Positions 1 to 7,752 are shown, numbered from the stretch's first letter. The stretch is 12,382 nucleotides of DNA from Baffinella frigidus (GCA_026770585.1 MU647026.1:174337-186718), one strand, 5' to 3'. Program-made: numbers and translations. The notes: generated from the sequence alone by a model not told the origin.

Positions 1-40
1 GCTGGCTGGTTGTGGCCTGTTCTTAAATGTTGGTTTTACG

Positions 41-370
41 CTCGCGTCCAGGATTTGTACGGGGTTGGTCACGTTACTCTATTGTAGAAATGGGCTCCGC
101 GCGGATTCAAGGTCAGGTCAGGAAAAACGTCTTTTCGAGAAAAAAACGTCGAAAACGAACTTTTATGCTATCTTAGGCATGGGCAAGATGCCTAAAATAG
201 AATCAACCACCCTCAAGATAGCACAAAAGTTCATTTTCGACGATTTTTCCTCAAAAAGACGTTCCTGACCTCCTCACCTCACGTTTTAGAAATCCGCGCG
301 GAGCCCATTTCTACAATACGGGATTCCGTGAAGTAACATGACCAACCCCGTACAAAATCCTCTAAAGGAG
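41..370. mobile_element. Long hairpin MITE-like element with 8-9 bp target duplication
   Basis: The whole interval folds back on itself. AGGATTTGTACGGGGTTGGT on the left matches the complement of the right end near 361-335, and GGGCTCCGCGCGGATT is repeated inverted further in. An inner inverted repeat covers about 119-273. The copies of GGTTTTACG at 32-40 and 370-378 form an 8-9 bp direct repeat at the ends. No transposase is present, so it is non-autonomous. The TSD length would suit a hAT or Mutator relative, which is inference. The centre carries the TATGCTATCTTA motif shared with 1643-1789. Confidence 0.8.
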
Positions 371-429
371 GTTTTACGAAGCCACTTGTAGATTCTATAA
401 AAAAGGCCACGGTCCGCCTCAAGAGGATA

Positions 430-571
430 TTTATCCGGGGAAACCTATTTTTCTTTAGTTTGATGGCAAGGAAAATTACTACATAAATGCTTTAATATTA
501 CTAATAAAAACGAATTGTGTAGTAATTTTCCTTGCCATCAAACTAAAGAAAAATAGGTTTCCCCGGATAAA
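430..571. mobile_element. 142-bp perfect hairpin element, TTTATCCGGGG arms
   Basis: Arms of about 55 nt are perfect inverted repeats beginning TTTATCCGGGGAAACC and ending in the core GGAAAATTACTACA. The loop is about 32 nt. TA flanks both ends (428-429, 572-573), compatible with a TA target duplication, though the flanks are palindromic and so ambiguous. A truncated arm of the same family is at 6881-6934. The central core is shared with elements having unrelated arms. Confidence 0.8.
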
Positions 572-654
572 TATATGGGTTGTAGGCATTTCTTCTTCTT
601 CTCTGTATGGCCCTCTTAACGGTCCTGTAAACAGGTCCTAACCTAGTGGAAAGT

Positions 655-725
655 GATCAACTGACTGACTAACTGACTAACTTTTGTGATAAAAAAATGA
701 TCACAAAAAAGTGATCAACTGACTA
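655..725. repeat. Short direct and inverted repeats of GTGATCAACTGACTAAC
   Basis: AAGTGATCAACTGACT occurs at about 651 and 710, with GACTAACT units between and after. TGATCAC segments lie in both orientations around an A-rich spacer. No gene is seen in 575-770 apart from this. Confidence 0.5.
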
Positions 726-773
726 ACTCCGCACCGTTCGCGCCGAACAGGACCGAGCTCCCTTGCAGACATC

Positions 774-933
774 TAATCCCGTCGAGTATTCATGATGAAT
801 ACGATTTCGGGGATCTCCGATCCGATTTTGGTGTATCTTACGGCTCTAAATGAAGTTTAGATAGACGACTGTCTTATTTTTACCCCTTAACATACACCAA
901 AATCGTATTCATGATGAATACTCCACCGGATGA
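774..933. mobile_element. Hairpin element of the ATCC-GAGTATT family
   Basis: The ends are ATCCCGTCGAGTATTCATG on the left and its imperfect complement on the right (CATGATGAATACTCCACCGGAT). Each arm also holds a small palindrome, GTATTCATGATGAATAC. The inner stem TTTTGGTGTAT pairs with ATACACCAAAA. CATC flanks both sides (770-773, 934-937), a 4-bp duplication. The same outer arms occur at 11783-11934 around a different centre. Confidence 0.75.
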
Positions 934-966
934 CATCCCAACACCGGCCAAGGCATTTTCATTTAC

Positions 967-1108
967 GAGGCCACGCAACTTAAACCGTGTTTTTTCTTTC
1001 GTGGGATGGGGGTTCTCCTAGGATGAAGCTGTGTCGAAGCTTAGATAGCAATTTCTGAGACAATGAACCTTAACGGCAGCATTAAAGGCGATTTAAATTG
1101 CGTGGCCT
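967..1108 (+). mobile_element. Hairpin element, GAGGCCACGCAA family, copy 1
   Basis: GAGGCCACGCAACTTAAA at the left end is inverted at the right end (TTTAAATTGCGTGGCCTC). The interior aligns with the reverse complement of 1643-1789 over about 80 nt, so this is a family with two copies in opposite orientation. No clear target duplication. Confidence 0.7.
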
Positions 1109-1166
1109 CGGGCACCAATTTAAGTTCTCAACACGCACAGGTTATCAAGCTCTGTCTCTTTCTATT

Positions 1167-1310
1167 TGGGCTCACCAATTTGGTGAGCCCAGGCTATTCG
1201 CCGCTCAAAAGTTGACGGGTTTGTACCACACATCCAGCATGTCAACTTAAACTTAATAATAGTCAGCCCACCCAACCCGACTGAGGCGGAGCTAGCTACG
1301 CGGTAGAGCT
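1167..1310 (+). mobile_element. GTTGACGG/TGTCAACTT foldback repeat, copy 1
   Basis: It begins with a perfect 10-bp hairpin (TGGGCTCACC, loop AATTT, 1167-1191), followed by AAGTTGACGGG...TGTACC...CAGCATGTCAACTT and ends GACTGAGGCGGAGCTAGC. Related copies: 2657-2795 and, inverted, 6632-6735. Partial copies: 4322-4350, 6975-7050, 7792-7855 and 8206-8262. The ends resemble CTAGCGCTGYCTCA inverted repeats. Confidence 0.6.
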
Positions 1311-1323
1311 ACATGTCATTTTA

Positions 1324-1524
1324 CGCCCTGCGTCTTTCTATCATTTCCCCCCCCTTGAAATCGGCAAAAGTTGCCGGAAATGCCCACAAATAATTAACTT
1401 TGACGGAAAAGTAACCGCCAGGATTGCTTTCCGGTTGCCTAGATAATGCAACTACCCCTCCCGCGTAGAGGTCTTGAGCACCGTGGATCCGCGCCAAGTC
1501 ACCCAAACCCCAAACCCCGAACAT
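1324..1524 (-). other. 67-codon ORF of doubtful coding status
   Basis: An open frame ends in TAA near 1321 and contains GGYFSVKVNYLWAFPATFAD. It starts inside a TTTGGGG-like tract, so its first codons are repeat-derived. An eight-C run near its end would easily shift the frame. The composition looks protein-like, and it could be the last exon of something on this strand, but no family or clear acceptor is recognised. Confidence 0.2.
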
Positions 1525-1538
1525 AAACCCTCAACCTT

Positions 1539-1594
1539 CATCGAACAGGTTATGGTGAGGGGGGGTCATCGAACAGGTTATGGTGAGGGGGGGG
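1539..1594. repeat. Tandem duplication of a TCGAACAGGTTATGGTGAGG unit
   Basis: Two adjacent near-identical units of about 28 bp ending in a long G run. Confidence 0.7.
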
Positions 1595-1642
1595 CACTCG
1601 TCTCTCTAGGCACAACCGCAGCAGCTTAGTGTCAAAGGCCAT

Positions 1643-1789
1643 GCAATTTCATGCTATCTTAAGGGTAGATTTTCAGCCTTTTATGCTATCTTAAGGGTGA
1701 ATTTTGCTATTTTAGGGTCGACATCGCTCTACCATGGGACAAACCCCACCCCAAGATAGCAAAAACACGGTTTGGATTGCATGGCCTCG
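1643..1789 (-). mobile_element. Hairpin element, GAGGCCACGCAA family, copy 2
   Basis: AGGCCATGCAAT at the left and ATTGCATGGCCT at the right form the terminal inverted repeat. Inside, TATGCTATCTTAAGGGTG occurs twice and CAAGATAGCA once inverted; this motif also forms the core of element 41-370, whose arms are unrelated. Its reverse complement aligns with 967-1108. Confidence 0.7.
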
Positions 1790-2015
1790 CCCATGAAGCT
1801 GTTGCATCTGCAAGCAGCGTTTGCTCTAAACGCTAAACACTGCACACTACCATGCAAGAGTGTAGGGCTGACCTGGGAAAACAAGCCAGTTCACACGGAA
1901 TTTTCCGAAGTTTCGATTTTTCTGTGGGAAGAATGTCCACTTATGAACTTAAGAAATAGTAGACTTCTACTATTTCTCCTGTGGGTCACTCTGCCCTACA
2001 CTCTTGCGTGGTACA

Positions 2016-2105
2016 CGCTCAACACTCAACGCTCAACGCCCAACACTCAACACTCAACACTGGGCACCTCTTCGCCCAACACTCAACACTAAACACCAGG
2101 CACCT
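2016..2105. repeat. CTCAACA-type short tandem repeats
   Basis: CAACACTCAA units are repeated about ten times with variants, and GGCACCTCTT recurs at both ends. The ORFs that cross it are repeat translations. Confidence 0.7.
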
Positions 2106-2126
2106 CTTGAAGGAGGCCTCTTTCTT

Positions 2127-2369
2127 CACGTCCAGATCCGGACGTGACCCCGCAGGCGTGTCCAGATCCGGACGTGACCCCCCAGTTGTGTCCATGCTCG
2201 CGTCCTCCGGCGCCTGCGGGAGGAGCCCGGTCAGTTTCAACAACGAGTAAAACACATTTAGAGCAGAAACTCCAGTACAAAAGGGCAAATAAAAAGCCTT
2301 TATGGCGAGCCCAGATTTGCTCAGGCAGTCGTGTCCAGATCTGGACGTGACCCCCCAGTCGTGTCCAAT
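2127..2369. repeat. 27-bp repeats around a GTCCAGATCTGGAC palindrome
   Basis: GTCCAGATCYGGACGTGACCC occurs at about 2129, 2159 and 2334. The 2334 copy has a perfect 14-bp palindrome. CGCGTCCTCCGGCG follows at 2201 and recurs at 2466. Confidence 0.6.
2246..2316 (+). repeat. Unoccupied copy of the TTTATGGCGAGCCC repeat
   Basis: TTTAGAGCAGAAACTCCAGT...TTTATGGCGAGCCCAG matches 7909-8178 with the 190-bp element 7965-8154 removed. The stretch between the two blocks has exactly the same length once one AA is dropped. It is the empty site for that insertion. Confidence 0.75.
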
Positions 2370-2527
2370 CTGGTTAAATGGTTATAGTAACTATCTTAAT
2401 CTTCTTAAATGGTTACAGTTGAGGTTTCCTCTTAATCCTTTTAATACAATTTTTCGACGAACGCCCGCGTCCTCCGGCGACAGCGTCTGGAGTTTATCAT
2501 CATTATTATTATATATACATACATATA

Positions 2528-2620
2528 TAAGGTTTAGAGTTTTAGGGTTCAGGGTTTCGGATTCCAGGGTTCAGTCCCCTTGCTTGGAGCGTCAGGTTTA
2601 GGGTTCGGGGCAGGGGGGGG
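2528..2620 (+). repeat. Degenerate TTTAGGG array
   Basis: GGTTTAGAGTTTTAGGGTTCAGGG-type units, preceded by a short AT-rich (TATATA/CATA) run at 2505-2528. Confidence 0.75.
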
Positions 2621-2656
2621 CGTGGGTGTTCCCGGGTGAGACTTAGCTCTAGCCTA

Positions 2657-2795
2657 GTCTATTTGGGCTCACCAATTTGGAGCGCCCGGGCTCTTTGGAG
2701 CGGAAAGTTGACGGATGTGTACCGCAAACGCAGCGTTTCAATCTGAGAATAGTCGGCTAAGGATAGTCGGCCAACCCGAGTGAGGCAGCGCTAGG
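2657..2795 (+). mobile_element. GTTGACGG/TGTCAACTT foldback repeat, copy 2
   Basis: TATTTGGGCTCACCAATTTGG, then GGAGCGGAAAGTTGACGG, then GAGAATAGTCGG, and an end at GAGTGAGGCAGCGCTAG. It aligns throughout with 1167-1310 and with the reverse complement of 6632-6735. Confidence 0.6.
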
Positions 2796-2809
2796 GGGTT
2801 CAGAGTGTG

Positions 2810-2893
2810 CTGGGGGCGAAGGGTTCAGGGTTTAGAGCTTGGGGTTTGGGGGTTGGGGATTAGGGTTTAGGGTGCAGGGTTCAGGGTTAGTAG
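2810..2893 (+). repeat. Degenerate TTTAGGG array
   Basis: GGGTTTAGAGCTTGGGGTTTGGGGG and similar units. Confidence 0.8.
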
Positions 2894-2952
2894 GGTCTAG
2901 TAGCTGCTGAACCCTCCCAGCCCGTATTGCATTCACACAGGTGCCTCACATG

Positions 2953-2973
2953 TCACAAAGTGGCTCCAATTCC
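2953..2973 (-). CDS. Possible terminal exon GIGATL-stop after the hairpin intron
   Basis: If intron 3142-2974 is removed (GTCTCACC...TTTCACCCAG), the frame of the preceding micro-exon continues as GIGATL and stops at TGA 2955-2953. The acceptor AG lies inside the terminal inverted repeat of the element. Very short and therefore weak alone; it rests on the adjacent exon call. Confidence 0.25.
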   Translation of the reverse strand, partial: GIGATL

Positions 2974-3134
2974 CTGGGTGAAATGACTTAAGGCGAAATA
3001 TATGAGGGCGAAATGACTTGAGGCGAAACACGGGCCCGGGATTTTCAACAGAGGGCCACCAACTCTCACGGAAAATGACTTCGCATAAGTCATTTCGCCC
3101 TCATATATTTCGCCTTAAGTCATTTCACCCAGGG
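2972..3134. mobile_element. 163-bp hairpin element with splice-site-like ends
   Basis: Perfect 48-bp terminal inverted repeats (2972-3019 and 3087-3134) start CCCTGGGTGAAATGAC. Each arm holds two direct copies of GYGAAATGACTTRAGGCGAAA. Read in either direction the element carries GG|GTGAAATG at its start and TTTCACCCAG|GG at its end, which look like a 5' and a 3' splice site. It lies between the exon candidates 3178-3143 and 2973-2953. No clear target duplication. Confidence 0.85.
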
Positions 3135-3142
3135 GGTGAGAC

Positions 3143-3178
3143 CTTGTGGTGTTTCTGCCGCGCTTCCACCAGCCGTTC
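3143..3178 (-). CDS. Micro-exon candidate ERLVEARQKHHK
   Basis: AAACCAG|GAA is the acceptor and CACAAG|GTCTCACC the donor. The 36-nt piece is in phase 0 and encodes ERLVEARQKHHK, a helical, charged segment. As in the PH-PDZ gene, a telomere-like array (3180-3465, C-rich in this direction) lies directly upstream of the acceptor. The following intron would be almost exactly the hairpin element 2972-3134. Function unknown; it may belong with 3784-3666. Confidence 0.4.
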
Positions 3179-3179
3179 C

Positions 3180-3465
3180 TGGTTTACGGTTTACGGTTTA
3201 TTGTTTATTGTTTATTGTTTAGGGGTCAGGGGTTAGGGGTTAGGGGTTAGGGGTTAGGGGTTAGGGGTTAGGGGTTTGAGGGGTGGGGGTTAGGGGTTAG
3301 GGGATTTGGGGGTGGGGGGTAGGGGGTAGGGTTGAGGGGATTGGGGTTGAGGGTTGAGGGGTCCGGGGGGTGGGAGGTTAGGGTTTAGGGGGTTGGGGGC
3401 GTGGGTTTAGGGTTTAAGTTTTAGGGTTTAGGGGTTTGGGGGCTGGGGGCTGGGGGGTTCCCAGT
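3180..3465 (+). repeat. Long telomere-like array (TTTAGGG, TTAGGGG variants)
   Basis: It starts as TTTACGG and TTTATTG units, then eight TTAGGGG units, then degenerate G-rich units to about 3465. The C-rich strand reads into exon candidate 3178-3143. Confidence 0.9.
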
Positions 3466-3517
3466 CCTCTTTTCAAATGTCGGTTTAGATGTTCACGCTC
3501 CTCACCAAAAAGTGGTA

Positions 3518-3668
3518 GGGAACCCACCAGCCACCATATGAGAACCAGGTCGGGGTATTGCCCTGTAGTAAATTTCACAGAGAGCCTACTCTGAGAGTAG
3601 ACTCTTGGTGGAAACATTGACTGACCTCCATCCTGATCTGGTTCTATCCTGGTGGCTGGTGGGACCGT
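3518..3668. mobile_element. Hairpin element, ACCCACCAGCCACC arms
   Basis: GGGAACCCACCAGCCACCA (from 3518) is inverted at about 3648-3666 (TGGTGGCTGGTGGGACC); GAGAACCAGGTC pairs with GATCTGGTTC further in. A small CTACTCTGAGAGTAG hairpin lies in the middle. On the minus strand it interrupts or ends the exon-like piece 3784-3666. Confidence 0.7.
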
Positions 3669-3784
3669 GAGTTCGAGCTCTCGCTGGACCCCTTAAGTTT
3701 ATGGTCCGACGTCATACGTTGAATCAAAGTCTCTTCTCCCGAGGTCGGTGGGAACGCAAATAGCTCTCCCAGGAAATCGCAGAA
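3666..3784 (-). CDS. Exon-like coding piece of a possible second gene
   Basis: GTTGGCAG|TTC is a good acceptor. Phase 0 then gives FCDFLGELFAFPPTSGEE, TLIQRMTSDHKLKG, SSESSNS with no stop over 119 nt. The amino-acid make-up looks like real protein (hydrophobic then charged, Ser-rich tail). The donor ACG|GTCCCACC coincides with the terminal repeat of the hairpin element at 3518-3668, so the original exon may have run on to GTGAGG at about 3506-3501. No family is recognised. Confidence 0.4.
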
Positions 3785-3845
3785 CTGCCAACATGTGATA
3801 AGTTGCAGGTCCCGAAAAGAGGACTTGGCCCGCCTCCAATTAATC

Positions 3846-3975
3846 TCCGCAATCGATGTAAATTTGATCGGTTCTGGTAACGAACTACACGCGCGGGTCT
3901 TACTGGTATTAGTGAAGCATTTCTGTAGCAATTTTCGTTGCCAGAAAACGATGAACTTTCATCTGTTCCGCAGCT
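3846..3975. mobile_element. Diverged hairpin element with the AATTTTCGTTGCC core
   Basis: The imperfect arms run from about CCGCAATCGATG on the left to CATCTGTTCCGCAG on the right. The centre holds GGTAACGAACTACAC, TTAGTGAAGCATT and TGTAGCAATTTTCGTTGCCA. This core also occurs in 430-571, 10971-11134, about 11139-11275 and 11783-11934. Mismatches suggest it is an old copy. Confidence 0.6.
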
Positions 3976-4011
3976 GAGAGTGGACGGTAGGCCCCGGGGC
4001 ACGGGCCCTCG

Positions 4012-4032
4012 CTTCTTCTTCTTCTTCTTCTT
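4012..4032 (+). repeat. (TTC)n microsatellite
   Basis: Seven TTC units in a row. Confidence 0.85.
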
Positions 4033-4065
4033 TATTACTCTCGATACAGGTCCTAGAAAGGCCCT

Positions 4066-4142
4066 TTAGGGATGCATGAGACATAAAAGGGATTTATGAG
4101 ACAAAAAAGGGATTTATGAGACATGAGACATATGAAACATGA
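4066..4142 (+). repeat. ATGAGACA tandem repeats
   Basis: GGGATTTATGAGACA-type units are repeated four to five times with A-rich spacers, ending just before element 4150-4315. Confidence 0.7.
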
Positions 4143-4149
4143 GGGCTCC

Positions 4150-4315
4150 TCCACACAGCGGGCAAAGAAGGGATTCTTGGTGGCTGAGCCGTCAAGAATC
4201 GGGTAGGATATCCGTAGGAACAACCTCATGTCCCTACCGATGGACGAAGGTAGGGTGCTATGGATTATCCGATTATGGGTGTTATTCACGAAATCCCTTC
4301 GTAGCCCGCTGTGGA
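4150..4315. mobile_element. Hairpin element, CCACACAGCGGG arms
   Basis: CCACACAGCGGGCAAAGAAG on the left pairs with CTTCGTAGCCCGCTGTGG on the right. An inner CCCTACC...GGTAGGG stem lies in the middle. The right end is joined to a fragment of the GTTGACGG family (CCAACCCGAGTGAG, 4325-4338). Confidence 0.7.
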
Positions 4316-4349
4316 CGTGGGTAGCCAACCCGAGTGAGTCAGAGCTAGA

Positions 4350-5440
4350 GGACTGGACGGGGCCCTTTAGCTAGGTGCGACCTACCTCTGCCCCAGGTGC
4401 TCCGTCGGGCACCGGGGCGGACACGGGAAGAGGAGAGAGTCAGCTTCGGCCCAGCAGTGCGGTGCACGCAGAGACGCAAAGTGAGAGGTGAGAGAATCTA
4501 GAGAGGAGTTTGCTACGGCGCAGGGGGCAGAGCGTAGATAGGGGCACGATCAGGCGAGGCAGCTCGAACACTGCTGCGGTGCGAGCCGCATGGACCCCCG
4601 AGCTGCCTCAATCCACGTCTTGGGGCCCATGCCATGGCCCCCAAATATCTGCCAGTTGAATGGGCGCTGCAGCGGGGAGATGGGGGACGCGGGCGGCCAC
4701 GGGTTGAGGCACCTTGAGGCGACGTTCCACCTCCAAAAAGCTTGTCACTCGAGGTTTGTCTGCCATCTTTGCGAACGCCCAGCGTACGTTATGATTATCT
4801 TCGCGATGACGTTCCTCAGGGGAGCATTTCAGGTTCGCTTTTGGAGCCATTGGCTCGTTTTTGGAGCTGTTCGTCCACTTTTGGCCGAGAATCGCCCTGC
4901 TCTTCTGAAAAACCTGTAAAGCTTGACTTTTGAAATACCCCCGTACCTTATGGGTGTGTCCAAGAAAGGACGTGTGACTGCAAACCGGTCAAATTTGGCA
5001 TCTTGTTGTGTGAATTTTTGATCATGACAGGACGACCAGCCCGCGGCCGTGCTCACCACGGCGTTTCGGTGCATCGGGCCAAGAAACGTTCGTGCTGCTG
5101 TATGACGTTCATTAAAGCTCCATAAGCTCCATAAGCTCCATAAGTCGGAGCTTCTCACAAGGGGGCTGAAGTAGTGGCTTCTTATCTGATTTGATCGCCG
5201 CATGGCAACAAGACCCGTAACACGGTCCTGCGTTGCCCATGCGCAAGCCGCTCAGCTGCTCCAGACCAGGTGCGAGATATCCACGTGTCTGGAGTCTTTG
5301 CAACGTTGATTAGAGCTGCCTTCCCACCGGTGAGCCTCCTGCGAGGATCCCCACACTGTGTTTTGCGCCTAGTAGCCATGTGCTAGTGGGTGCTGGTATG
5401 ATCAGTGATCTGCAGCCTAACTGCTTCTCCTGCCACACCT
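4350..5440. other. Stretch without recognised gene or element
   Basis: About 1.1 kb of GC-rich sequence with few repeats. Two opposed open frames cover 4590-4919 (+, 109 codons) and 4608-4850 (-, 80 codons). The minus frame begins MAPKANLKCSPEERHRED and has a possible donor AAG|GTGCCT at about 4696, so it could be a first exon. Neither is recognised, and opposed ORFs of this size can be chance. A CTCCATAAG unit is repeated at 5118-5144. Confidence 0.4.
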
Positions 5441-5506
5441 GCTCTTGCCTGCGGAATCATTACCTGTCACTAAGGGAGCCCCCGCGCGAAACGGTAGGAC
5501 ATGTGA

Positions 5507-5530
5507 GCATGTGCGCGTCTGCGCACATGC
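5507..5530. repeat. Perfect 10-bp stem, 4-nt loop hairpin
   Basis: GCATGTGCGC, loop GTCT, GCGCACATGC. It is followed at 5544-5571 by a tandem copy of AGATGCGCCTCTT. Not obviously part of a larger element. Confidence 0.8.
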
Positions 5531-5604
5531 ACCAGCTTTCCCCATAGATGCGCCTCTTAGATGCGCCTCTTTTGAAACACTGGACGTGTTTCCAAAGGTG
5601 GTGT

Positions 5605-5736
5605 GTGTTACGGTACAGGGGTGCCTCGCTCATAAGAAGGCGCCCCCCTCCCAGGACCACCACAGGGCCCTACATAGCCCTACTGTAGGGTCCTATGAGG
5701 AGGCGCTTTCTCATGAGCGAGGCACCCTTGTAGCAG
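5605..5736 (+). mobile_element. C-rich hairpin element (GTGCCTCGCTCATAAG family), copy 1
   Basis: GGTGCCTCGCTCATAAGAAG, then GCGCCCCCC on the left; GCGCTTTCTCATGAGCGAGGC on the right as inverted repeat. A CCCTACTGTAGGG palindrome lies inside. Copy 2 is at 6236-6373. The plus strand starts GTACAGG and ends TTGTAG. Confidence 0.75.
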
Positions 5737-5941
5737 CCTCGGGTTAGGTGCACATGGCGGCCGTGCTGGTAGCAATAAACGCCGTTCACGCCGGGGGCGG
5801 TGTTGTTGGGAGAAATCAAAACCCAAAAGACCTGAATCGCCCTCCTTACATGTACAGGGGGTTCTTGTACAGAGGCATCAGGTCCGAGCCCCAGTGGACG
5901 TCCGGGCGCCCGGCAGGCTATCTGTGAGTCTGGAGATACAG

Positions 5942-6249
5942 CCCCGTGTAGCATGACCGGAGTGACTTTACACAGTCACGTCCACTAAGGAGATAAGGCC
6001 GCACGTGCGCAGGACCACCGTACTCTCAGCGGTGTAGAGGGGGGCTAGGCGAGAGCACACGAACACGTCCTTTTGGGGCACATTCGCAGCCAATGCAGGA
6101 ATCTTGGACACACCCCGAGACTGTGACACTATTGTTTTACCAGGGGATAACGATTTCGCCCCCCCTCACCTCTGCAGCTCCTGTTCTTCATGCTCGCAGC
6201 TTCTGCTCTCCCTTCTGCTGTGTAAAGTCACTCCGGCTACAGGGGTACC
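5942..6249. mobile_element. Larger element bounded by inverted GGAGTGACTTTACACAG
   Basis: CCGGAGTGACTTTACACAG at 5959-5977 is inverted at 6221-6239 (CTGTGTAAAGTCACTCCGG), and CCCCGTGTAG/CTACAGGGG flank it outside. The interior shows no gene. Confidence 0.55.
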
Positions 6250-6373
6250 TCGCTCATAAGAAAGCGCCCCCCCCTATGACCCTACAGTGGGCCTATGCTT
6301 CTGGCCCTATTGTGGTCCTATTGTGGTCCTATGGGGGGGGGCGCTTTCCTATGAGCGAGGTACACCTGTACTG
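6236..6373 (-). mobile_element. C-rich hairpin element, copy 2, within a repeat array
   Basis: CTACAGGGGTACCTCGCTC on the left and GAGCGAGGTACACCTGTA on the right form the terminal inverted repeat around GCGCCCCCCCC/GGGGGGGGGCGC. TGTGTAAAGTCACTCCGGCT occurs just before (6222) and a near copy just after (6374), as expected if the element landed in a tandem repeat. Confidence 0.7.
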
Positions 6374-6540
6374 TGTAAAGCCACTCCGGCTATTCCTAAA
6401 GTCACTCAGGTTATTCCTAAAGTTACACCAGCTATTCCTACGCGGGGCTTGTCGGGGACATGCCCCGTGTACATGTAGGAATACCCGGAGTGACTTTCCC
6501 GAGTGTAAAGTCACTCTTGACGAGTGACTTTACACGCGGG
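6373..6540. repeat. 22-bp AAAGTCACTCCGGCTATTCCT tandem units and hairpin
   Basis: Three direct units at 6377-6439, an inverted unit at 6477-6498, then a perfect 14-bp stem GTGTAAAGTCACTC / GAGTGACTTTACAC (6503-6516, 6522-6535) with a 5-nt loop. ACGCGGGGCTTGTC is repeated at 6439 and 6534. Confidence 0.75.
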
Positions 6541-6631
6541 GCTTGTCCCCAGACTTTTAGGCAGGTGCAGGCCTCCTTTTCTCGGGGGGCGGCGTAATCG
6601 AGCAAGATCATCGAAGGTTCTAGCTGTGCCT

Positions 6632-6735
6632 CACTCGGGTTCACCCACTATTCTCAAGCTGACATGCTGGGTTTGCGGTGCAACCCCGTCAACTTTGGAG
6701 CGGAAAGAGCCCGAATAGACTGAGACAGCGCTAGA
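6632..6735 (-). mobile_element. GTTGACGG/TGTCAACTT foldback repeat, copy 3 (inverted)
   Basis: The reverse complement reads CTGTCTCAGTCTATTCGGGC, CTCCAAAGTTGACGGGGTTG, CAGCATGTCAGCTTGAGAAT and ends GAGTGAGG. It is the most complete copy of the family in the window. Short CTTCTCGAAGCTTC-type repeats follow at 6738-6800. Confidence 0.6.
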
Positions 6736-6806
6736 GGCTCTCGAATCTTCTCGAAGGTTAGAGGCGCTTCTCGAAGCTTCCAGAAGCTTCTCGCGAGAAG
6801 AAGCCC

Positions 6807-6854
6807 TCACTTGCCGGGCGGCTTCCCGCGCTTGAGCGTCAGCGGGAACTTGAC
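6807..6854 (-). CDS. Terminal exon: end of PDZ protein with TGA
   Basis: GTGTGGCAG|GTC is the acceptor. The exon is in phase 0 and encodes VKFPLTLKRGKPPGK followed by TGA at 6809-6807. Joined to SLLVERDIEGRK, it completes the last PDZ strand and leaves a short basic tail. The last part of the intron contains a truncated hairpin-element arm (6881-6934), 27 nt from the exon. No clear polyadenylation signal is recognised downstream. Confidence 0.85.
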   Translation of the reverse strand, partial: VKFPLTLKRGKPPGK

Positions 6855-7467
6855 CTGCCACACGGTAAAGTTTTAAAAATGTGAAGTAATTTTTATTGCC
6901 ATCAAATGAAAGAAAAATAGGTTTCCCCGGATAAGCCTGCTGACTTTTCCATGCCTGCATGAATGCGCGCGCTTCGAATAAACGAATTTGTACCACGCAC
7001 CCAGACTGTCAACTTGAGAATAGTCTGACAAGCCGACTGAGGCAGAGCGAGACCTAGGGTGGTCCTATTCTCCCAGGACCAGCCCTACCGTAGGACCGTA
7101 GTAGGTTCCTCGAGAGGAATACAGAAGAAGAAGAAGAAGTACCTTGCAGCCTTCTATATCCCGCTCGATGAGGAGTGAGACGGTCCCCTCCTAGGACCAA
7201 CACAGCGCCTTACCATACAGCCATAGGGCCGATACAGGCCTACTAGGCTCCTAGTGGGAGCCTAGTTGATTAATTAATCAAGCAGATCCCGTAGTAGACC
7301 TCTCAAGAGTAATACAGAAGAAAGAAAAAGAAGAAGAAGAAGATGACGACGAAAAGAACATATACCTTGCGGCCTTCTATGTCGCGCTCGACGAGGAGTG
7401 AGACGCTTGACCCGACGTCTCCCAGGATCAGCTGTGCCGCCTGTGTGGTTTGCGGTTTAGGGTTTAG

Positions 7468-7529
<62 letters not shown>

Positions 7530-7592
7530 CTGTGTATGTGTATGTATGTATGTATGTATGTATGTATGTGTGTGTTTGTGTGTGTGTGTGTG

Positions 7593-7632
<40 letters not shown>

Positions 7633-7640
7633 AAGGGAGG

Positions 7641-7682
<42 letters not shown>

Positions 7683-7720
7683 AAGGGAGGGAGGGAGGGA
7701 GGGAAGGAGAGAGCGAGAGC

Positions 7721-7752
<32 letters not shown>

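Noticed and set aside
2019-2288. 89-codon minus ORF with GSRPDLD repeats as a protein
   Set aside because: It follows the 27-bp palindrome repeats and CTCAACA repeats; frames on both strands stay open because of repeat composition.
3180-3465. True chromosome end
   Set aside because: The TTTAGGG-like arrays are degenerate, interspersed with other sequence and present at many internal points in both orientations, so they are interstitial repeats.
4590-4919. 109-codon plus-strand ORF as a gene
   Set aside because: It is opposed by an equally open minus frame, has no recognised domain, and nothing favours either strand.
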